A stretch of DNA of 64,000 nucleotides from Sphingomonas lenta (GTDB lineage Bacteria; Pseudomonadota; Alphaproteobacteria; Sphingomonadales; Sphingomonadaceae), in assembly GCF_002288825.1 (NCBI RefSeq), contig NZ_NSLI01000003.1, positions 496,001-560,000 on the forward strand, in the 5' to 3' direction. The notes under the pieces were generated by a model, which had not been told where the DNA came from, did no database searches, and was given only the letters and a program-made list of their open reading frames with translations. Shown here piece after piece: positions 34,926 to 42,773 of this stretch; position 1 is the stretch's first letter, and each line of letters starts with the position of its first letter. The position numbers and the translations under genes are program-made.

Positions 34926-35935
34926 GGGCGGGACGTCCGTTCCGTTTCCTCACCATGGTGGTCGGGGGTTGGGTGGGACTGCGGGTCCTCGTCCTCTGGC
35001 CGGCGGGCGACCTGCCGATCGCCGCGCCGCATGTGGTCGGCCGGGCGGCGGCGAAGACGGTGGCGTTCAGGCCGGCTTATGCGGCGCCGGTCGCCGCTGC
35101 GAGGCCGGAGAGCTCCACGGCGGCTTCTACTTATCCGCGTCCGACGCCAAGGACACGAGCGACGGCGGAGCTGGGCGGTCCAACATCGCCGGGGTCAGCG
35201 GTGATCGTCCCGCCGTCCGAAGTATCCGAACCGGCGGCCACGACTACGCGGGGCACCGATGACAAGCCGATCATCATACCTCAGATCGCGCCGAACCAAC
35301 CTGGGGCCAGCCGCTGGGGCGGTAGCGTGTGGGCGATCGCGCGGCCGAGCGGGCCCGCCGGCGGGCTCGGGTCGAGCCAGCTCGGCGGGAGTCAGGCGGG
35401 CGCGCGGGTCACCTATGCGCTCGGCGCGGCGCGGCGCGTCGCGCTCGTGGGTCGGGTCGCGACGCCGCTGGAGGGGCGTGGGCGCGAGGCGGCGCTGGGC
35501 GTCGAGCTGCGCGTGCCGGGCGCGGCGATCCGGCTGTTTGCCGAACAACGCTTCGCGCTCGACGACGGCGCGCGGGGCGGGCCGAGCGCCGGGATCATCG
35601 CCGGCGTCGACCGGAAGCTCGGGGCGGGGTTTCGGCTGGAGGCGTACGGCCAGGCGGGTGCGATCGAGCGGGACGGGGTGGAAGGCTTCGCCGACGGCGC
35701 GGCGCGGTTGACCCACGGTCTCGACGACACGGGAGGGGTCGCGGTCGACGTCGGCGCCGGCGCGTGGGGCGGGGCGCAGCGCGGGGCGGAGCGGGTGGAC
35801 GTGGGACCGACGGTCGGCGTCTCGCTGCCGGTGGGCGGACGCCGGATAAGGGCCACGCTGGATTATCGGTGGCGCGTGGCGGGCCTCGCGCGGCCCGGTT
35901 CGGGGCCGGCATTGTCTTTAGGAACTGATTTCTAG
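34922..35935 (+). CDS. NfrA C-terminal-domain outer-membrane protein
   Basis: This 337-aa protein has an N-terminal hydrophobic segment (about 10-27), then a low-complexity Pro/Thr/Ala linker (about 50-115). The C-terminal domain of about 200 residues has alternating beta-strand pattern. It matches the NfrA C-terminal domain by eye: VDVGPTVGVSLPVGG, the DYRWRVAGLARPGSGPALSLGTDF-like ending and LEAYGQAGAIERDG. The TPR superhelix of full NfrA is missing. The C-terminal Phe fits insertion by the BAM complex. It is coupled to the NfrB-like gene by a 4-nt overlap. Confidence 0.78.
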   Translation: MRAGRPFRFLTMVVGGWVGLRVLVLWPAGDLPIAAPHVVGRAAAKTVAFRPAYAAPVAAARPESSTAASTYPRPTPRTRATAELGGPTSPGSAVIVPPSEVSEPAATTTRGTDDKPIIIPQIAPNQPGASRWGGSVWAIARPSGPAGGLGSSQLGGSQAGARVTYALGAARRVALVGRVATPLEGRGREAALGVELRVPGAAIRLFAEQRFALDDGARGGPSAGIIAGVDRKLGAGFRLEAYGQAGAIERDGVEGFADGAARLTHGLDDTGGVAVDVGAGAWGGAQRGAERVDVGPTVGVSLPVGGRRIRATLDYRWRVAGLARPGSGPALSLGTDF

Positions 35936-35963
35936 GACCGGGCTTGCTAGACCCGACCCGCGC

Positions 35964-36878
35964 ATGAACCTGTATCTTCCCATCGCCAACCTGTCGGTGA
36001 ACGCGCTCGTGATCGTCGCGTTGGGCGGCGCGGTGGGCCTATTATCGGGCATGTTCGGGGTGGGCGGCGGGTTCCTCACCACGCCGCTGCTCATCGTCTA
36101 CGGCATCCCGCCCACCGTCGCCGCCGCCTCGTCGGCGACGCAGGTGACGGGGGCGAGCGTGTCGGGCGTCTTCGCGCACTTAAGGCGCGGGGGCGTGGAC
36201 CTGAAGATGGGCGGCGTGCTCGTCGCGGGCGGGGCGCTGGGCTCGCTGTTCGGGGCGTGGGTGTTCCGGCTGTTGCAGGCGACGGGACAGACGGACACGG
36301 TGATCGCGGTCACCTACGTCGTGTTGCTGGGCTCGATCGGCGGGTTGATGCTGCGCGAGTCGCTGCAGACGATCGGGGTCTCGAAAGGACGCCTGGCGCC
36401 GAGGCCGGCGAAGCGGCGTCACCATCCGCTGGTGGCGAGCCTGCCGCTGCGCACGCGCTTCTACGCGTCGGGGCTCTACATCTCGCCGCTGGCCCCGCTG
36501 CTGCTCGGCTTCGGGGTGGGGACGCTCACCATCCTGCTCGGCATCGGCGGCGGGTTCATCCTGGTGCCGGCGATGGTGTATCTGCTCGGCATGGCGACCG
36601 CCGTGGTGGTGGGGACCAGCCTGTTCCAGACGCTGTTCGTCACCGCGATCGCGACGCTCGTCCATGCGCTGACGACGGAGGCGGTCGACATCGTGCTCGC
36701 GGGCCTGCTGCTGATCGGCTCCGTCACCGGCGCGCAGCTCGGCGCGCGATTCGCGTCGCGGGCCAAGCCGGAATATCTGCGCCTCGCGCTGGCGATCATC
36801 GTGCTGCTGGTCGCGAGCCGCATCTTCTTGGGGCTCGTGTGGCGGCCGGAGGCGATCTTCTCCGTCGAGCCCGCATGA
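35964..36878 (+). CDS. TauE/SafE-family anion exporter
   Basis: This 304-aa integral membrane protein has about eight helices in two related halves, each starting with the family glycine motif (GLLSGMFGVGGGFLTTPLL near 25-43; ILLGIGGGFILVPAM near 190-205). Members move sulfite, sulfonates or other organic anions. The next gene (TIGR02186) overlaps by 4 nt; the two are a recurrent alphaproteobacterial pair. The substrate is not known. Confidence 0.87.
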   Translation: MNLYLPIANLSVNALVIVALGGAVGLLSGMFGVGGGFLTTPLLIVYGIPPTVAAASSATQVTGASVSGVFAHLRRGGVDLKMGGVLVAGGALGSLFGAWVFRLLQATGQTDTVIAVTYVVLLGSIGGLMLRESLQTIGVSKGRLAPRPAKRRHHPLVASLPLRTRFYASGLYISPLAPLLLGFGVGTLTILLGIGGGFILVPAMVYLLGMATAVVVGTSLFQTLFVTAIATLVHALTTEAVDIVLAGLLLIGSVTGAQLGARFASRAKPEYLRLALAIIVLLVASRIFLGLVWRPEAIFSVEPA

Positions 36879-37639
36879 GGCGCGCGGCACTTCTCGCCGT
36901 CGCGGCGCCGGTCGTCATGGCGCAGGCGCCCGCGCCGACCCTGGTGCCCGACGTGTCGCAGCGCGAGATCGAGATCGTCTACAGCTTCACCGGCGCGGAG
37001 CTCCTGCTGTTCGGCGCGATCCTCTACCCGGGCGGGCGCGTGCCGCAGGGCCGGGTGCCCGCCGACATCGTCGTGGTGGTGAAGGGGCCGACCCAGTCGA
37101 TCCGCGTGCGCGAGAAGCAACGGGTCGCGGGCATCTGGGTCAACGCCGAGGACCTGCGCTACCGGTCCGCGCCGTCCTTCTACGCCGTCGCCTCCTCCAG
37201 GCCGATCACCGAGATTGTCGATGCGCGGACGCGGGCGATCTACGAGCTGGGGCTCGATAGCCTGCAGCTCTCGCCCGCGTCGAGCGCCGCGCCGGAGGTG
37301 GAGAACCGCTTCGCCGAGGGGCTGGTCGAGCTCAGGCGGCGGACGGGGCTCTATTACGAGGCGCCGGGCGCGGTGGAGATCACGGGCGGCGTGCTCTACC
37401 GCGCGCGCGTGCAGATCCCGGCGCGCGTGCCGGTGGGACGCTTCACCGCGGAGACGTTCCTGATCCGTGACGGCCGCGTGCTCGCCGCCGCAGTGCGCGA
37501 GATCGACATCCGCAAATCGGGCTTCGAGCGCTTCGTCGCGCGGGCGGCGGAGCGGGCGTCGCTCGCCTACGGCCTGGTCGCGGTGGCGCTGTCGGTCGGG
37601 CTGGGCTGGTTCGCGGGCTGGGTCTCGGCAAGGCGCTGA
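36875..37639 (+). CDS. TIGR02186-family transmembrane protein
   Basis: This 254-aa protein has a signal peptide (ends near MAQA, residue 17), an immunoglobulin-like beta-rich periplasmic domain starting PDVSQREIEIVYSFTGAELLLFGAI and containing VVVKGP and AGIWVNAE, and one C-terminal membrane helix (about 231-249) followed by SARR. This is the predicted accessory partner of the upstream TauE/SafE exporter. The role is unknown; overlapping genes suggest a complex. Confidence 0.83.
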   Translation: MRRAALLAVAAPVVMAQAPAPTLVPDVSQREIEIVYSFTGAELLLFGAILYPGGRVPQGRVPADIVVVVKGPTQSIRVREKQRVAGIWVNAEDLRYRSAPSFYAVASSRPITEIVDARTRAIYELGLDSLQLSPASSAAPEVENRFAEGLVELRRRTGLYYEAPGAVEITGGVLYRARVQIPARVPVGRFTAETFLIRDGRVLAAAVREIDIRKSGFERFVARAAERASLAYGLVAVALSVGLGWFAGWVSARR

Positions 37640-37706
37640 GCCACGCAATCTTTACGATTGGAAGGGCATAGCGGGCGTCCTACCGCCCAGAGGACCAGCA
37701 CACCCC

Positions 37707-39371
37707 ATGAGCTTCATGCCCGGCGCCGACGCCTTCGCCCAGCCCATGCCGGCGCCCGCCGACATGGCGCCGCCCCAGGCGGTCGGACCGGTCGGCTTCG
37801 TGCTCGCCATCGCCGGGTCGAGCAGCCGCGCGCTGATCGACATCGCGTCGCTCCAGGCGCTGGCGGGCCACCCCGACCCGGTGGTCGCGACCACGGGCCA
37901 GGTCGGCACGCAGATCAAGATGCGCGTGGGGTCGGCGTGGCTGGTCGCCAACGTCCGCAGCCTCCAGCTCGATCCGACGGACAACGATCGGATCATGGCC
38001 GACATCGACTTCTTAGGGGAAGGCGACGAGGAGCGGCTGACGGGCAAGCTCTACAACTTCCGCCGCGGCGTGACCCGCTACCCGACGCCGGGCTGCGAGG
38101 TGCATCCCATCTCGACCGCGGACTTGAAGCAGATCTACGCCGCCGACGACCGCGCGCATATCGAGATCGGCGCGGTCTACCCGACCAGGGACACGCGCGC
38201 CGCGCTCTACGTCGACGCGATGCTGGGCAAGCATTTCGCGCTGGTGGGCTCGACGGGCACCGGCAAGTCGACGAGCGCCGCGCTCATCCTCCACCGCATC
38301 TGCGACCTCGCGCCGCAGGGGCATATCGTCATGATCGACCCGCACGGCGAATATTCGGCGGCGTTCCGGACCAACGGCGCGATCTACGACGTCAACAACC
38401 TGCAGATGCCCTACTGGCTGATGAACTTCGAGGAGCATTGCGAGGTGTTCCTCACCACGCAGGGCTCCGAGCGGCAGATCGACGCGGACATCCTGGCCAA
38501 GTGCCTGCTCCAGGCCAGGGCCAAGAACCGGATCGGGCAGGAGATCGCCAAGCTGACGGTGGACGCGCCCGTCCCGTACCTCCTCTCCGACCTGACCAAC
38601 GGCATCAGCCAGGAAATGGGCAAGATGGACCGGGCGGGCGACACCGCGCCCTATCTCCGGCTCAAGACCAAGATCGAGGAGATCAAGGCGGACCCGCGCT
38701 ACGGCTTCATGTTCTCCGGCATGCTGGTCGCGGACACGATGCAGCAGTTCCTCGCCCGCGTGTTCCGCCTGCCGGGCGACGGCAAACCCATCTCCATCAT
38801 CGACGTGTCGGGCGTGCCGTCCGACATCACGTCCACGGTGGTCGCGGTGCTGAGCCGCATGACGTTCGACTTCGCGATCTGGTCCAGGAACGAGCCGAAG
38901 CGGCCCGTGCTCCTCGTCTGCGAGGAGGCACACCGCTACGTGCCGCGCCACGACAACGGGTCGTCGGTGGGGCGCATCCTGTCGCGCATCGCCAAGGAAG
39001 GCCGTAAGTACGGCGTCAGCTTAGGCCTGATCACGCAGCGGCCGTCCGACCTGGCGGACGGCGTGCTGTCGCAGTGCGGCACCATCGTCGCCATGCGCCT
39101 CAACAACGAGGTCGACCAGGCGTTCGTGCGCGCGGCGATGCCGGAAGGCGCGCGCGGCTTTCTCGACTCGATCCCGGCGCTCCGCAACCGCGAATGCATC
39201 ATCTGCGGCGAGGGCGTGGCGGTGCCGATCCGCGTGAGCTTCGACGGGTTGGAGGAAAACCGCCGGCCCGCGTCGAGCGACCCCGTCTTCTCCGACCTGT
39301 GGCGCGACGTCGGCGGCGAGGAGGGGATCATCCACCGCACGATCCAGAAATGGCGCGCGCAGGGGAAGTAA
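37707..39371 (+). CDS. HerA-like hexameric ATPase (DUF87 family)
   Basis: This 554-aa protein has a small N-terminal HAS-barrel-like region (about 28-140) and a FtsK/HerA-type RecA domain with Walker A GSTGTGKST at 181-189. Walker B is in VLLVCEEAHRY near 410-420, followed by the GLITQRPSDL segment. HerA proteins move DNA, in archaea with NurA in end resection and in bacteria also in defence. No NurA, SIR2 or DUF4297 partner is adjacent, so a housekeeping role is more likely. ATG 37707 has GAGGA about 12 nt upstream; upstream in-frame sequence overlaps the previous gene. Confidence 0.85.
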   Translation: MSFMPGADAFAQPMPAPADMAPPQAVGPVGFVLAIAGSSSRALIDIASLQALAGHPDPVVATTGQVGTQIKMRVGSAWLVANVRSLQLDPTDNDRIMADIDFLGEGDEERLTGKLYNFRRGVTRYPTPGCEVHPISTADLKQIYAADDRAHIEIGAVYPTRDTRAALYVDAMLGKHFALVGSTGTGKSTSAALILHRICDLAPQGHIVMIDPHGEYSAAFRTNGAIYDVNNLQMPYWLMNFEEHCEVFLTTQGSERQIDADILAKCLLQARAKNRIGQEIAKLTVDAPVPYLLSDLTNGISQEMGKMDRAGDTAPYLRLKTKIEEIKADPRYGFMFSGMLVADTMQQFLARVFRLPGDGKPISIIDVSGVPSDITSTVVAVLSRMTFDFAIWSRNEPKRPVLLVCEEAHRYVPRHDNGSSVGRILSRIAKEGRKYGVSLGLITQRPSDLADGVLSQCGTIVAMRLNNEVDQAFVRAAMPEGARGFLDSIPALRNRECIICGEGVAVPIRVSFDGLEENRRPASSDPVFSDLWRDVGGEEGIIHRTIQKWRAQGK

Positions 39372-39652
39372 GCGGGCCGTTGCGGCTATCTGGCGCGCGT
39401 AAGTATCCGAAGGTGCCGCGCCTGGCCGGGTTTCCTATACGTTATACTGAGCTAAGTTGTTGGAATTGCTGGTGCGACTCGCCGCTTTCCGTGGCGCGAC
39501 TCGGGCGTTCGCGTCACCTTTGAGCCTATTTCAGGTGCGTTCGCGTCCTTTTCGGCGCGGCGAGGGCGTCGCGGATCGGGCGGGCGTTCGCGATATCAAA
39601 GAGCGGAGGTTCGACCTTAGCGCGATCACGCCCTTGTAGGACAGTCCGCGCC

Positions 39653-41149
39653 TTAGGAAAGCGGCGTCGCCAGCAGGCGGGCGACGCGGTCCTTAAACGC
39701 GCGGAGCTGTTCACCGGAGAGCGCTTCGACCTGGTCGAAGCTGATCGAGCGCGGGTTGACGGGGCGGCCGTGCTTCCAGACCTCCCAATGGAGGTGCGGG
39801 CCCGTCGAGATGCCCGTCGAGCCGACATAGCCGATCACCTCGCCGCGGCGGACGCGCTTGCCGGCGCCGACGGCGAAGCGGCTCAGATGGCCGTAGCCGC
39901 TGACGACGCCTTGCCCATGCGCCACCTTGATGAAATTGCCGTAGCCGCCCGAGCGGCCGGCGAACTGCACCACGCCGTCCATCGCCGAATGGATCGGCAT
40001 GCCGTGGGGCGCGGCGATGTCGAGCCCCTTGTGCATGCGCAGGAAGCCGAGGAGCGGGTGGAGGCGCATGCCGAAGCCCGACGAGATGCGGCCGGCGACG
40101 GGCATGCCCATGAAGCCCCGGCGCTCGGTGCGGCCGGACGCGTCGAACCACCGGCCCGAGGCTTCCTGGCCGTCGGCACCGAAGCGGACAAGGCGCGTCC
40201 GCCGCCCGCCTTGGTCGAGACCGGCGTAGAGCAGCTCGCCCAGCCGCTCCTCGCCGGTGGCGGCGCGGCGGCGTGCGACGATGAGGTCGAAGCGGTCGGA
40301 CGCGTCGATGTCGCGGCCGACGGAGAAGCGGGTCGCCAGCGCGCGCAGGTAAGCCTCGACCGCCTTGGGCGGCGCGCCCGCGGCGCGCGCGGAGCGGTAC
40401 AGGCCGTCACCGACCACGCCCTGGATGCGCAGCGGCGTCTCGTCCACCGCGATCGGCCGGCGCGTCATGGCGAGCGCGCCCGCGGTGCGCTCGACGGAGA
40501 CGTTGAGGTCGAAGCGCGCGCGCAGGCGCATCCGTTCGAGCGGGCGGGGTACTGTGCGCAGGGGACGGCGGCCGAGCGTCAGCTCGACGCGCGTGCCGGG
40601 CTCGAGATCGGAGAGCGGCACCGCGCTCGAAAGCAGCGCGGCGGCGGTCTGCGCGTCGGGGCGGCCCACGCCCGAGCGCAGCAGCACGCGCTCGAAGGAG
40701 TCGCCTTCGCCCAAGGTGGCGGCGAGCTCGACGCTAGGGCGCTCCGGCGCGTCGGCGAGCGGGCGAACGAGGTCGTTCGCGGCCATGCGGCGGCCGGTGT
40801 CGGCGCCGAGCCCGAGCGGCGCGATCGCCTGGGCGCGCGCCTCGTCCCACTCAGACCCGCTGAGCGGGGGCGCGACCGCGCCGGTGAGCGGACGAAAGCC
40901 GGGGTTGAGCGACCAGGCGGCGGCGCAGAGCGCGGTGCAGGTGAGGACGCCGCGCCACCAGTCGGGGCGGCCCACGTTCTTGCCGAGGTCGGGCACCCAG
41001 TCGATCGCGGCGGCCTGCGCGCGCAGGCGATCGACCCGCGTCGGTTCGGGCGGGACGGCGCGGCCGAAATGGGGCGGCGCGAACGCGGCCGTCAACCGGA
41101 CGGACGCGCCGCCGGCGAACTCCAGGCCGTGATCGTTGCGCAGGAACAC
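39653..41149 (-). CDS. M23 (LytM-type) peptidoglycan endopeptidase, membrane anchored
   Basis: This 498-aa protein has a cytoplasmic N-terminus of about 65 residues, one membrane segment (about 66-82), a periplasmic region with a LysM/OapA-like segment (EGDSFERVLLRSGV), and a C-terminal M23 domain. The domain has zinc ligands in HKGLDIA and HLHWE. Motifs look complete, so it should cut peptidoglycan crosslinks. The family also includes regulators of division and envelope growth. It converges with the HerA-like gene across a 281-nt spacer in which I see no gene. Confidence 0.87.
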   Translation of the reverse strand: MFLRNDHGLEFAGGASVRLTAAFAPPHFGRAVPPEPTRVDRLRAQAAAIDWVPDLGKNVGRPDWWRGVLTCTALCAAAWSLNPGFRPLTGAVAPPLSGSEWDEARAQAIAPLGLGADTGRRMAANDLVRPLADAPERPSVELAATLGEGDSFERVLLRSGVGRPDAQTAAALLSSAVPLSDLEPGTRVELTLGRRPLRTVPRPLERMRLRARFDLNVSVERTAGALAMTRRPIAVDETPLRIQGVVGDGLYRSARAAGAPPKAVEAYLRALATRFSVGRDIDASDRFDLIVARRRAATGEERLGELLYAGLDQGGRRTRLVRFGADGQEASGRWFDASGRTERRGFMGMPVAGRISSGFGMRLHPLLGFLRMHKGLDIAAPHGMPIHSAMDGVVQFAGRSGGYGNFIKVAHGQGVVSGYGHLSRFAVGAGKRVRRGEVIGYVGSTGISTGPHLHWEVWKHGRPVNPRSISFDQVEALSGEQLRAFKDRVARLLATPLS

Positions 41150-41467
41150 GCGGGTGAAAGGCTCCGATACGGTCGCCGACCCCCCGGCGCGGGGGTCCGT
41201 TGTGACGCGGAGGTGCTAAAGTCAAATTAACCGAGCTGCGCGCGCGGTGGGATGTGTAGCGGGCGAGATGGGCGGCGGGAACTTCGCTGGATGTACAAGT
41301 TGTAGGAGAACAACTCCGGGCTTCCCCTTTAGCTATCACCCTGAACTAGTTTCAACGACTGGGTTCGGGAACGTAACGAGCTACGCGCCGTTATCGCCGC
41401 CGTGGCGGGTCCGTTCGGCCCGTCCGGCCTCCGAGGCGTTCACCGGACTCAATGTAGGAGAAGGCGT
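41150..41467. other. intergenic region with EcfG promoter and long leader
   Basis: The 318 nt between the divergent M23 and glycine-zipper genes hold no plausible gene. The right part has a consensus EcfG promoter at 41368-41392 and a second, poorer GGAAC near 41278. The M23 promoter must lie in the left part, but I cannot place it. Confidence 0.55.
41368..41392 (+). promoter_or_regulatory. EcfG-type promoter of the glycine-zipper lipoprotein gene
   Basis: GGAAC (41368-41372), a 16-nt spacer and CGTT (41389-41392) match the general-stress sigma consensus exactly, 75 nt upstream of ATG 41468, leaving a leader of about 68 nt. Confidence 0.6.
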
Positions 41468-42055
41468 ATGAAGAAAGCTCTCGTCGCCGCCGTAAGCGCG
41501 GCTTCGCTGTCGCTCGGCGCGTGCTCGACCACCGGCGCTAGCACGGGCGACGTCACCACGGGCGCGGGCATCGGCGCCGCGGCCGGTGCGGGCCTGGGCG
41601 CCGCGGTCGGCGGTCTGGGGATCATCGAAGGCGCGGTGCTGGGCGCGGCGGTCGGCGGCGTCGCCGGCGCCGTCTGGGGCGACCGCGACAGCGACGGCCG
41701 CGTCGACGGTTATTATCAGAACGGCCAATATTATGCGGGCGCTCCGGCGGGCTACAACCCGGCGCGTCGCTGCCCGACGTTGGCGGGCGGTGCGGCGACG
41801 GGCGCCGGCATCGGCGCGGTCGGCGGTGCGGGCGTCGGCGCGGTGGTCGGCGGCGTCGACCCGATCACGGGCGCGGTCGTGGGCGCGCTGGTCGGCGGCC
41901 TGGCCGGCGCGGTCTGGGCCGACCAGAACAACGACGGCTGCGTCGACGGCTACTACCAGAACGGGCAGTACTACACGGGCGCGCCGCAGCCGCAGCCGCA
42001 GGGCACGTACCAGCAGCCCGCGCCGAGCTATCCGCGCAGCGGCGAGCGCGGCTGA
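41468..42055 (+). CDS. glycine-zipper lipoprotein with internal duplication and Asp-rich loops
   Basis: This 195-aa lipoprotein (lipobox LGAC, Cys19) consists of two similar halves. Each half has a glycine-zipper hairpin (GxxxG repeats, about 33-70 and 109-148) followed by an Asp-rich loop: DRDSDGRVDGYYQNGQYY near 73-90 and DQNNDGCVDGYYQNGQYY near 151-168. The D-x-[DN]-x-D-G pattern resembles EF-hand or thrombospondin-3 calcium loops. A Pro/Gln tail ends the protein. AGGAG precedes the ATG. A consensus EcfG promoter lies upstream and a strong terminator follows, so it is a monocistronic stress gene, probably in the outer membrane. Confidence 0.82.
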   Translation: MKKALVAAVSAASLSLGACSTTGASTGDVTTGAGIGAAAGAGLGAAVGGLGIIEGAVLGAAVGGVAGAVWGDRDSDGRVDGYYQNGQYYAGAPAGYNPARRCPTLAGGAATGAGIGAVGGAGVGAVVGGVDPITGAVVGALVGGLAGAVWADQNNDGCVDGYYQNGQYYTGAPQPQPQGTYQQPAPSYPRSGERG

Positions 42056-42079
42056 GCCGAAGCTCCACGCCAGTGAGGG

Positions 42080-42115
42080 AAGGGCGGCGCGGGAACGCGT
42101 CGCCCTTTTCTTTTT
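42080..42115 (+). terminator. intrinsic terminator of the glycine-zipper gene
   Basis: A 12-bp stem (AAGGGCGGCGCG / CGCGTCGCCCTT, one G-T pair) with a GGAA loop is followed by TTTTCTTTTT. This is a classical Rho-independent terminator 24 nt after the stop. Confidence 0.85.
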
Positions 42116-42117
42116 AT

Positions 42118-42252
42118 CCCCTCCCGCTTTCGCGGGAGAAAGACAGGCTCGCTTGCGAGCGTGGGTGAGGGCCTGTTCTTTGGGATGCGCCCTTCCCAGG
42201 CCCTCACCCTGCTGCTTCGCAGCTGTCCCTCTCCCGCGCAAGCGGGAGAGGG
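42118..42252. repeat. palindromic repeat element between convergent genes (CTCCCGC family)
   Basis: The element is about 135 bp, bounded by CCCTCCCGCTTTCGCGGGAG on the left and a related CTCCCGCGCAAGCGGGAG hairpin on the right. In between are gctcgcttgcgagc, the arms ccctcaccc/gggtgaggg and gctgcttcgcagc. It separates the glycine-zipper gene from the convergent receiver gene. Confidence 0.75.
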
Positions 42253-42259
42253 CAAGGTT

Positions 42260-42610
42260 TTAGCCGCGCCGGAGCTTGCGGAAGGCGCGGGTGAGGGCGG
42301 CGGTGGTGACCGGCTTGGGCAGGACCAGCTTGGGCGGGTCGCAGGGGCGGCACTCGTCGGGCGAGCCGGTGACGAACATGACGGGGACGGGACCCAGCGC
42401 CTCCTCGATCCGCTCCACCGCGTCGGGGCCGCGGCCGGCGGCGAGCTTGACGTCCGACGTGATGAGGTCGGGCCGGTGGTCGAGCGCGCGGGCGACCGCG
42501 TCGTCCTCGGTCGTCGCCACGTCGAACGATGTCGCACCTTGCTCGGCAAGTATCATCTCGATGTCGAGCGCGATCAGCGGCTCGTCCTCGATGATCAGCA
42601 CGTGGCACAT
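42260..42610 (-). CDS. stand-alone receiver-domain response regulator
   Basis: This 116-aa CheY-like protein has the acidic pair E8-D9 (IIEDEP), the phospho-acceptor Asp in LITSDVKLAAG (about residue 53) and the conserved Lys in VLPKPV (about residue 99). There is no output domain, so it works by phosphotransfer or protein binding. Unlike the receiver at 349-723, its phosphorylation site is intact. It is divergent from the helicase gene; no kinase is nearby. Confidence 0.88.
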   Translation of the reverse strand: MCHVLIIEDEPLIALDIEMILAEQGATSFDVATTEDDAVARALDHRPDLITSDVKLAAGRGPDAVERIEEALGPVPVMFVTGSPDECRPCDPPKLVLPKPVTTAALTRAFRKLRRG

Positions 42611-42773
42611 GCGGGTACCGACTCCAGTAACTCAGGTTAGTCGGCAAACCCGCTACTCTGGATAAGGGTCCGAGGAAAATACTGATTCGCCGCAACTTTT
42701 CGGTGAGCGCCGTCCGGCGCGGCCGATCGCATGGGGCATTGCATCGGCGCGCCCGAGGCCCGATGTTGCTTCC

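Noticed and set aside
37707..39371. HerA-like ATPase as part of an antiphage defence system
   Set aside because: No SIR2, DUF4297, NurA or other known partner is adjacent. Neighbours are TIGR02186 and M23 genes, so a housekeeping role is more likely.
39372..39652. Possible small gene in the HerA-M23 convergent spacer
   Set aside because: A 60-codon frame exists at 39457-39639, but it has no ribosome binding site and its translation resembles nothing. A TATAC-like stretch near 39436 was not enough to call a promoter.
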